Source of the DNA: Paraburkholderia solisilvae
GTDB lineage: Bacteria > Pseudomonadota > Gammaproteobacteria > Burkholderiales > Burkholderiaceae
DNA length: 64,000 bases
NCBI RefSeq assembly: GCF_902859875.1
Contig: NZ_CADIKF010000011.1
Span: 62,001 to 126,000 of the forward strand
Direction: 5' to 3'
The notes under the pieces are model-generated. The model had not been told where the DNA came from. It did no database searches and saw nothing but the letters and a program-made list of their open reading frames with translations. Positions 58,647-64,000 of the stretch are shown here, piece by piece (positions within the stretch are counted from its first letter, which is position 1; each line of letters opens with the position of its first letter). A program made the position numbers and the translations under genes.

Positions 58647-59885
58647 TCAGGCACGCACCAGGTCGTGCGAGATCGGCATCTCGACGCCGCCCTTCACGTG
58701 GCGGATCGGACCGTCGGCATTCGGACGGATGTCGAAATCGAAGATCTGCGTCGGCAGCCACAGCGTCGCGCACGCATTCGGAATATCGACGACGCCGCTG
58801 ATATGCCCTTGCACGGGAGCCGTGCCGAGCACCGCATACGCCTGCGCGCCCGAATAGCCGAACTTCTTCAGGTACTCGATCGCGTTCAGGCAAGCCTGCC
58901 GGTAGGCGATATGCACGTCGAGGTAATGCTGCTTGCCGCTTTCGTCGACGGAAATACCCTCGAAAATCAGGTAGTCGTTGTAGTTCGGCGTGATCGGACT
59001 CGGCTTGAACACCGGATTGCGAATGCCGTATTTTTCGACGCCGCCCTTGATCAGGTTCACGCGCATATGCACCCAGCCGGCCATTTCAATGGCGCCGCAG
59101 AACGTGATTTCGCCGTCGCCCTGGCTGAAGTGAAGATCGCCCACCGAGAGACCGGCGCCGTCCACATACACCGGGAAATACACTTTCGAGCCGCGCGACA
59201 AATCCTTGATGTCGCAATTGCCGCCATGCTCGCGCGGCGGCACCGTGCGTGCGCCGTCCGCCGCCGCCTTCGCCTTCGCGTCGCCGCCGAGCTTACCCAT
59301 ATGCGCGGTGGCCGCGAAAGGCGGATTGGCGAGCGGCGGCACGCGGGCAGGCTCGGTTGCGATCAGCGCCGCTTCGCGGGTGTTCCACGTTTCGAGCATC
59401 TTCGGGTCGGGCAGGCAACCGATCAGCCCCGGATGAATGAGGCCGGCGAAATTCACACCCGGCACATGGCGCGAGCTCGTATAGAGGCCGTGAAAATCCC
59501 AGATCGATTTCTGTGCGCTCGGAAAATGGTCGGTCAGAAAGCCACCGCCATTGGACTTCGAAAAGAAACCGTTGAAGCCCCACTGGCTATCGGGCCGCGC
59601 GCCGATATCGAGCAGGTCGACCACCAGCAGATCGCCCGGCTCCGCGCCGCGCACGCCGACCGGACCGGACAGGAAGTGCACGATCGACAGATCGATGTCG
59701 CGCACATCGTCGGCGCTGTCGTCGTTCTTGATAAAGCCGCCGGTCCAGTCGTAGGTTTCGAGAATGAAGTCGTCGCCCGGATTCACCCAGCACGCCATCG
59801 GGATATCCGGGTGCCAGCGGTTGTGGACGTTCTCGTTTTCGTACGCCGACTGGTTCAGGTCGACCTTGATCAGGGTATCGGTCAT
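58647..59885 (-). CDS. fmdA: Formamidase (acetamidase/formamidase family)
   Basis: 412 residues, close to Methylophilus FmdA. It has the family block 'HFLSGPVGVRGAEPGDLLVVDLLDIGARPDSQWGFNGFFSKSNGGGFLTDHFP', the 'HPGLIGCLPD' and 'REHGGNCDIKDLSRGSKVYFPVYVDGAGLSVGDLHFSQGDGEITFCGAIE' motifs with the metal- and substrate-binding His and Asp residues, and 'GTAPVQGHISGVVDIPNACATLWLP' near the end. It hydrolyses formamide to formate and ammonia in the cytoplasm. GAGGAG lies 9 nt upstream of the start. It follows the urt genes and precedes fmdB and amiE. Confidence 0.95.
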   Translation of the reverse strand: MTDTLIKVDLNQSAYENENVHNRWHPDIPMACWVNPGDDFILETYDWTGGFIKNDDSADDVRDIDLSIVHFLSGPVGVRGAEPGDLLVVDLLDIGARPDSQWGFNGFFSKSNGGGFLTDHFPSAQKSIWDFHGLYTSSRHVPGVNFAGLIHPGLIGCLPDPKMLETWNTREAALIATEPARVPPLANPPFAATAHMGKLGGDAKAKAAADGARTVPPREHGGNCDIKDLSRGSKVYFPVYVDGAGLSVGDLHFSQGDGEITFCGAIEMAGWVHMRVNLIKGGVEKYGIRNPVFKPSPITPNYNDYLIFEGISVDESGKQHYLDVHIAYRQACLNAIEYLKKFGYSGAQAYAVLGTAPVQGHISGVVDIPNACATLWLPTQIFDFDIRPNADGPIRHVKGGVEMPISHDLVRA

Positions 59886-59994
59886 CTCACACGCTCCTCG
59901 TTTTCATTGACTCAAACATAGGCGGGCGGCCCGTGCCGCCGCACGCAACCCGCTCGACTGCGGACCATCTTTTTCACACCGCTCGCTTCATGTC

Positions 59995-60684
59995 TCACAC
60001 GGACAGGTATTCGCGAATCCGTCCGGTGTCGCCGGCGTCGCGCGTGCTCTGATGCACGAAGCGGCCGCCTTCGATCACGAACAACCGGTCCGCCACGTCG
60101 AGCGCGAAGCTCAGCACCTGCTCGGACACGAGAATCGCGATGTCCCGCGTCTTGCGGATTTCGTTGAGCGCCTTCGCGATGTCCTTGATTACCGACGGCT
60201 GGATGCCCTCGGTCGGCTCGTCGAGCAGCAGCACTTTCGGGTCCGTCACGAGCGCGCGCGCGATCGCGAGCTGTTGCTGCTGTCCACCGGACAGGTTGCC
60301 GCCCTTGCGCTTGCGCATGTCGAACAGCACCGGAAACAGCGCATAGATATCGTCGGGCACCTGTTTGCTCTGCGCGTTTTCCAGACCGGTCTGAATGTTT
60401 TCCTCGACAGTCAACCCGGAAAAAATCTGCCGCCCCTGCGGCACATAGCCGATGCCCTGCGCGACACGCCGATAGCTTTCTTCGCGCGTCACATCCACGC
60501 CGCCCACCTTCACCGAGCCGCGACGCGACGGCAGAATGCCGATCAGCGTCTTGAACAGCGTGGTCTTGCCCATCCCGTTGCGGCCCATCACGGCCACGGT
60601 CTCCTTGCTCGCGACATCGAAGCCGATGCCGTGCAGCACCTCGCTTTGCCCGTAGCTGACCACCAGATCGTCGACTTGCAGCAT
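59995..60684 (-). CDS. urtE: Urea/short-amide ABC transporter ATPase UrtE
   Basis: 229 residues. Walker A is GRNGMGKTT at 34-42, Q-loop 'YVPQGRQIFSGLTVEENI', signature 'LSGGQQQQLAIARALV', Walker B 'KVLLLDEPTEGIQPSVI'. The 'DEPTEGIQPSVIKDI' form is characteristic of UrtE among the branched-chain-type ATPases. It works with UrtD to energise the UrtB/UrtC channel. Gap of 10 bp to urtD, and 109 bp to fmdA; all are on the minus strand. Confidence 0.93.
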   Translation of the reverse strand: MLQVDDLVVSYGQSEVLHGIGFDVASKETVAVMGRNGMGKTTLFKTLIGILPSRRGSVKVGGVDVTREESYRRVAQGIGYVPQGRQIFSGLTVEENIQTGLENAQSKQVPDDIYALFPVLFDMRKRKGGNLSGGQQQQLAIARALVTDPKVLLLDEPTEGIQPSVIKDIAKALNEIRKTRDIAILVSEQVLSFALDVADRLFVIEGGRFVHQSTRDAGDTGRIREYLSV

Positions 60685-60694
60685 GCGCCCCCCT

Positions 60695-61438
60695 TCAATG
60701 CCCGAGATAAACGTCGATCACGCGCGGATCGCCCTGCACCTGCGCCATCGGCCCTTCCGCGAGAATCTTTCCCTGGTGCATCACGGTCACCTTGTGCGCG
60801 ATGCGCTCGACGAACGCCATATCGTGTTCGATCACAATCATCGAGCGGTTCTGGCAGATACGCTCCAGCAGCTCCGCCGTGATCTCGCGCTCGCGCACGC
60901 TCATGCCCGCGATCGGTTCGTCGAGCATCAGCAGCTCCGGCGCCTGCATCAACAACATGCCGATCTCGAGCCACTGCTTCTGTCCATGCGACAACAAACC
61001 CGCTTCGAGATCGAGCGACGCGGCAAGACCGATTTCATCGGCAACCGATTGCACACGGTCCGCGACTTCCGGATCGCGCCGGTACGCAAGCGCGCCGAAC
61101 ACGCCGCGTCCGCGCGGATACGACACCTCGAGGTTCTGCGCGACCGTCAGGTTTTCGTAGATCGAGGGCGTCTGGAACTTGCGGCCGATGCCCTTGCGCA
61201 CGCGGCGGAACTCCGCGAGGCTGGTGATCTCCTCGTTGCGAAACTTGATGCTGCCGGCCGTTTCGCGCGTCTTGCCGCAAATCAGGTCGAGCAGCGTTGT
61301 CTTGCCCGCGCCGTTCGGGCCGATCACCACGCGCAGTTCGCCGCGTTCGAGATACAGGTTCAGCGAATCGATCGCCTTGAAGCCGTCGAACGACACGGTC
61401 AGGTCTTCGATCGCCAGCAGAAAATCGCTATTGCTCAT
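60695..61438 (-). CDS. urtD: Urea/short-amide ABC transporter ATPase UrtD
   Basis: 247 residues from the ATG at 61438, which overlaps the urtC stop (ATGAGCAATAG). Walker A is GPNGAGKTT at 40-48, then 'DLICGKTRETAGSIKFRNEEITSL', signature-region text 'LLSHGQKQWLEIGMLLMQAPELLMLDEPIAGMSVRE' with Walker B, and the switch 'VIEHDMAFVERI'. The 'LSHGQKQWLEIGM' variant replaces LSGGQ and is typical of UrtD. The longer in-frame reading at 61525 has no ribosome-binding site. Confidence 0.92.
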   Translation of the reverse strand: MSNSDFLLAIEDLTVSFDGFKAIDSLNLYLERGELRVVIGPNGAGKTTLLDLICGKTRETAGSIKFRNEEITSLAEFRRVRKGIGRKFQTPSIYENLTVAQNLEVSYPRGRGVFGALAYRRDPEVADRVQSVADEIGLAASLDLEAGLLSHGQKQWLEIGMLLMQAPELLMLDEPIAGMSVREREITAELLERICQNRSMIVIEHDMAFVERIAHKVTVMHQGKILAEGPMAQVQGDPRVIDVYLGH

Positions 61439-62615
61439 CGCCCGCACTCCGTTGGTAAGCGGCGCCGCGCAACGCGCGTTGCACACGCGCGCGCACGTGC
61501 TGTTCATACAACCCCGCCAGCCCATTCGGGAACGCCATCACGACGCCGATGAACATCGCGGCCATCAGGTACAGCCACAGGTTCGGAAAGCTTTCCGAAA
61601 ACCACGTCTTGCCGAGATTGACGAGCACCGCGCCGTACACCGCGCCGACCAGCGACATGCGGCCGCCGACCGCCGCGTAGATCACCATCTCGATCGACGG
61701 CACGATGCCGACGAACGACGGCGACATAAAGCCGACCTGCAGCGTGAACATCGCGCCGCCGAGCGCCGCGAGCAGCGCCGCAACGCAGAATGCGAACACC
61801 TTGAACATCGCCACGTCGTAACCGGAGAAGCGCACGCGGTCTTCCTTGTCGCGCATCGCGAGCAGCAGCGTGCCGAGCTTGCTGCGCTGGATCCAGCGGC
61901 ACCATAGCAGCGCGACGAGCAGCAGCACCGCGTTGACGAAATACAGAATCAGCTTTGCATGCGTCGTGCGGATATCCCAGCCGAGCAGCGTGCGCAAATC
62001 CGTGATGCCGTTCACACCGCCCGTGAACCCCTGCTGCCCGATAATCAGCACCGACAGGATCAGCGCGACGGCCTGCGTGATGATCGCGAAATAGACGCCG
62101 CCCACGCGCCGCTTGAACATCGGATAACTGACGATCAACGCAACCACCGTGGGCACGACGAGCACCGCTAACAGCGCGAATGGCAGGGAATGAAACGGCT
62201 TCCACCAGAATGGCAGCGCGGTGACCTGGTTCCAGTCCATGAAGTCGGGAATGCCGGGCGTGGTCTGCGTTTTCGTCGCAATCGGATCGGACGCTTCGAG
62301 CTTCAGGAACATCGCCATCGCATAGCCGCCGAGACCGAAAAACACCCCTTGGCCGAGGCTCAGCACGCCGCCATAGCCCCATGCGATCACGAGTCCGATC
62401 GCGACGAACGCATAGGTCAGGTACTTGCCCATCAGGTTCAGTCGGAACGCGTCGAGCGCGAGCGGGAAGACAATCAGGATCACAATTGCGAGCAGCACGA
62501 TGCTGCCATATCCGGATGCCTCCACGCGCGCGGCGAGCGCACGCCAGCCGCCTGCCGCAGCCGGCGCTTTGCTGCGGGCCGCTGCCGGACTCGCCAGGGG
62601 ATTCATGGGTTCCAT
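61428..62615 (-). CDS. urtC: Urea/short-amide ABC transporter permease UrtC
   Basis: 395 residues from an ATG at 62615 with GGAG 8 nt upstream; a GTG six codons earlier is possible. About ten helices of the LivM type, with 'GYGGVLSLGQGVFFGLGGYAMAMFLKL', 'SDPIATKTQTTPGIPDFMDWNQVTALPFWWKPF' (typical UrtC loop) and the EAA-like loop 'RDKEDRVRFSGYDVAMFKVFAFCVAALLAALGGAMFTLQVGF'. It is one half of the inner-membrane channel and overlaps urtD by 11 bp, so both are translationally linked. Confidence 0.92.
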   Translation of the reverse strand: MEPMNPLASPAAARSKAPAAAGGWRALAARVEASGYGSIVLLAIVILIVFPLALDAFRLNLMGKYLTYAFVAIGLVIAWGYGGVLSLGQGVFFGLGGYAMAMFLKLEASDPIATKTQTTPGIPDFMDWNQVTALPFWWKPFHSLPFALLAVLVVPTVVALIVSYPMFKRRVGGVYFAIITQAVALILSVLIIGQQGFTGGVNGITDLRTLLGWDIRTTHAKLILYFVNAVLLLVALLWCRWIQRSKLGTLLLAMRDKEDRVRFSGYDVAMFKVFAFCVAALLAALGGAMFTLQVGFMSPSFVGIVPSIEMVIYAAVGGRMSLVGAVYGAVLVNLGKTWFSESFPNLWLYLMAAMFIGVVMAFPNGLAGLYEQHVRARVQRALRGAAYQRSAGDEQ

Positions 62616-62676
62616 GTCCATCTCTCCGAACACGTTGATCGATCAAGGGAAGCCGGATGCACGAACGGTTCGGGCT

Positions 62677-63594
62677 TCATACGCGCCGCACTTTCGAAGC
62701 GAACAGTCCTTGCGGGCGCAACATAAGGATGATCACCACCATCAGCAGCGTGAGCACACGCGCGTTGGAACCGGACAGGAAGAACTCGCTGATCGATTGC
62801 GTCTGCGCAATGCCGAACGCCGAGGCAACCGTGCCGAGCAGGCTCGCCGCACCGCCGAAGGTGACCACGAGAAACGAATCGACGATATAAAGCGAGCCGC
62901 TCGTCGGGCCCGTCGAGCCGATCGCGGTGAAAGCCGCGCCTGCCACGCCCGCGACGCCGCAGCCGATCGCGAAGGTCACGCGGTCGGTCAGCTTCGTGTT
63001 GATGCCGGCGGCGTTCGCCATCGGCCGGTTCGCGACGGTGGCCCGCACCCGCAGCCCCCAGCGCGAGCGATACAGTGCGAGCAGCAGACCGCCTGTCATC
63101 AGCAACGCGAGCGCCATCACGAACATGCCGCTCACCGGAATGTCGAGGCCTTGCGCCGGTTCCCACGAACCCATCAGCCAGTCAGGCAGCGCGGGACTCA
63201 CTTCCTTCGGACCGAACGTCGAGCGGAACACCTGCTGCATGCCGAGACTCAGGCCCCAGGTGGCGAGCAGCGTGTCGAGCGGGCGCCGATACAGATGGCG
63301 AATCAGCGCCCACTCGGCCAGCCAGCCCGCCGCGAACGCAATAACAAACGCCGCGATGATCGCGAAGAAGAAGTACACGGGCGCAAATGCGTGCCAGACG
63401 TTCTGCGCGAACAACGAGAACAGGTACACCGTGTACGCGCCGATCGTCATGAACTCGCCGTGCGCCATATTGATGACGCCCATCTGGCCGAAGATCACCG
63501 CAAGCCCGAGCCCCATCAGCAGCAGCACGCTGAACAGGCTCAAGCCGGCGAAACCCTGCATCAGCGTGATGTTGAGAATGTCGGTTGGCGACAT
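62677..63594 (-). CDS. urtB: Urea/short-amide ABC transporter permease UrtB (short form)
   Basis: 305 residues from the ATG at 63594 (GGGAG 8 nt upstream). LivH-type permease: 'LNITLMQGFAGLSLFSVLLLMGLGLAVIFGQMGVINMAHGEFMTIGAYTVYLF', then '...WGLRVRATVANRPMANAAGINTKLTDRVTFAIGCGVAGVAGAAFTAIG', which contains the coupling region. Many proteobacterial UrtB proteins are >500 residues because of an extra N-terminal periplasmic domain; this one lacks it, resembling the short forms in amide-linked clusters. A 61-bp gap separates it from urtC. Confidence 0.9.
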   Translation of the reverse strand: MSPTDILNITLMQGFAGLSLFSVLLLMGLGLAVIFGQMGVINMAHGEFMTIGAYTVYLFSLFAQNVWHAFAPVYFFFAIIAAFVIAFAAGWLAEWALIRHLYRRPLDTLLATWGLSLGMQQVFRSTFGPKEVSPALPDWLMGSWEPAQGLDIPVSGMFVMALALLMTGGLLLALYRSRWGLRVRATVANRPMANAAGINTKLTDRVTFAIGCGVAGVAGAAFTAIGSTGPTSGSLYIVDSFLVVTFGGAASLLGTVASAFGIAQTQSISEFFLSGSNARVLTLLMVVIILMLRPQGLFASKVRRV

Positions 63595-63653
63595 CGAAGT
63601 TCTCCCAGGTTCAGCGGGCGCACGCCCGCTGTGGCACCTCAGTTGCACACGGT

Positions 63654-64000
63654 TTACATGTAGCCCTTCGGGAACGGATCAGGCTTGATCGGACCATCCG
63701 ATTGCGCGACCACCTTGAACTGCCCGTCGGCCTGGCCTTCGCCGATCAGCGAGCGGCTCCACAGGTGGTGATTCGCGTCGACCTTCGCGTAGCCCTGCGG
63801 CGCGTTGTTCAATTCGATATTCGGCGACGCGGCGACGACCTTGTCGACGTCGAAGCTGCCTGCGCGCTCGCACGCGGCCTTCCAGATCCACGGCCCGAGA
63901 TACGCGGCCTGCGTCACGTCGCCGATCACCGCGTGCGGCCCGTATTTCGCCTTGAAAGCCGCCACGAATTTCTTGTTGTTGTCGTTCGTGAGCGATTCGA
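63654..64000 (-). CDS. urtA: Urea/short-amide ABC transporter binding protein UrtA (5' part missing)
   Basis: Only the C-terminal ~115 codons lie in the window; the frame is open through base 64000 on the minus strand, so the start is outside. Visible text 'VIGDVTQAAYLGPWIWKAACERAGSFDVDKVVAA', then 'NHHLWSRSLIGEGQADGQFKVV' and the ending 'IKPDPFPKGYM' match the end of UrtA-type (Peripla_BP_5) urea/amide binding proteins. It is periplasmic and delivers the solute to UrtBCDE. It is encoded first in the operon that extends to amiE at 57130; 59 bp separate it from urtB. Confidence 0.92.
   Translation of the reverse strand, partial: ESLTNDNNKKFVAAFKAKYGPHAVIGDVTQAAYLGPWIWKAACERAGSFDVDKVVAASPNIELNNAPQGYAKVDANHHLWSRSLIGEGQADGQFKVVAQSDGPIKPDPFPKGYM

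Noticed and set aside
1-64000. CRISPR arrays, tRNA or rRNA genes
   Set aside because: No regularly spaced repeats and no cloverleaf-like or rRNA-like sequence was recognised by eye; a dedicated search (tRNAscan-SE, Infernal) would settle it.

Overview
The window is GC-rich, densely coded DNA that looks like a beta-proteobacterium of the Burkholderiaceae (Burkholderia, Paraburkholderia or Caballeronia). The grounds are lineage-typical families (DUF4148, a DUF2844/DUF3443 pair, several MocR-type regulators, an EmrA/EmrB/NodT efflux set) and codon third positions dominated by G/C. No rRNA, tRNA, CRISPR array, intact insertion sequence or replication origin was seen. Both edges cut genes: a sulfonate/nitrate-type binding protein at base 1 and a urea/amide binding protein at base 64000.

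Region 1-12.6 kb looks like a sulfur-scavenging island. It starts with an SsuA/C/B-like ABC transporter (1-2387) facing an NtaA/DszA-type flavin monooxygenase (2435-3775). Next is an unbroken eight-gene run, 4009-11345: a HutC-type GntR regulator with a perfect palindrome at its start, a flavoprotein resembling the alpha subunit of adenylylsulfate (APS) reductase, an AprB-like two-cluster ferredoxin, a second ABC transporter whose binding protein carries an extra C-terminal domain, a HEAT-repeat protein and a DUF971 protein. It faces an SfnB/DszC-like acyl-CoA-dehydrogenase-fold oxidoreductase (11367-12584). I know of no defined function for this cassette.

Region 12.7-31 kb is a patchwork of short regulator/enzyme units: an MFS pump with TetR, two MocR regulators, AhpD-like, PEP-mutase-like, LOG, thioesterase, methyltransferase, alpha/beta hydrolase, class II aldolase, SDR, two glutathione transferases and glutathione reductase. 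It shows erosion: a frameshifted LysR gene and short leftovers resembling EamA-transporter and hydrolase genes.

Region 31.6-49 kb holds a DUF4148 protein, a TetR-controlled EmrA-EmrB-NodT tripartite pump, a third MocR regulator, an FAD monooxygenase facing away from a MarR regulator whose promoter has two TTGA-TATTCAA palindromes, small membrane proteins, an RsbR-like STAS protein, several small orphan genes, an aldo/keto reductase, a DUF4239 membrane protein and a hemerythrin-like protein.

Region 49.5-54.7 kb is the most striking unexplained locus: two overlapping genes encoding a 706-residue protein made largely of two copies of an unrecognised module, and a 1030-residue beta-helix-like protein with C-terminal membrane segments. 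A decayed peptidoglycan-binding gene lies just upstream. A DUF2844-DUF3443 pair follows; the DUF3443 protein shows two aspartic-protease-like D-T/S-G-S motifs.

Region 57.1-64 kb, all on the minus strand, reads as one nitrogen-scavenging operon urtABCDE-fmdA-fmdB-amiE, coupling an urea/short-amide ABC transporter to formamidase and aliphatic amidase.
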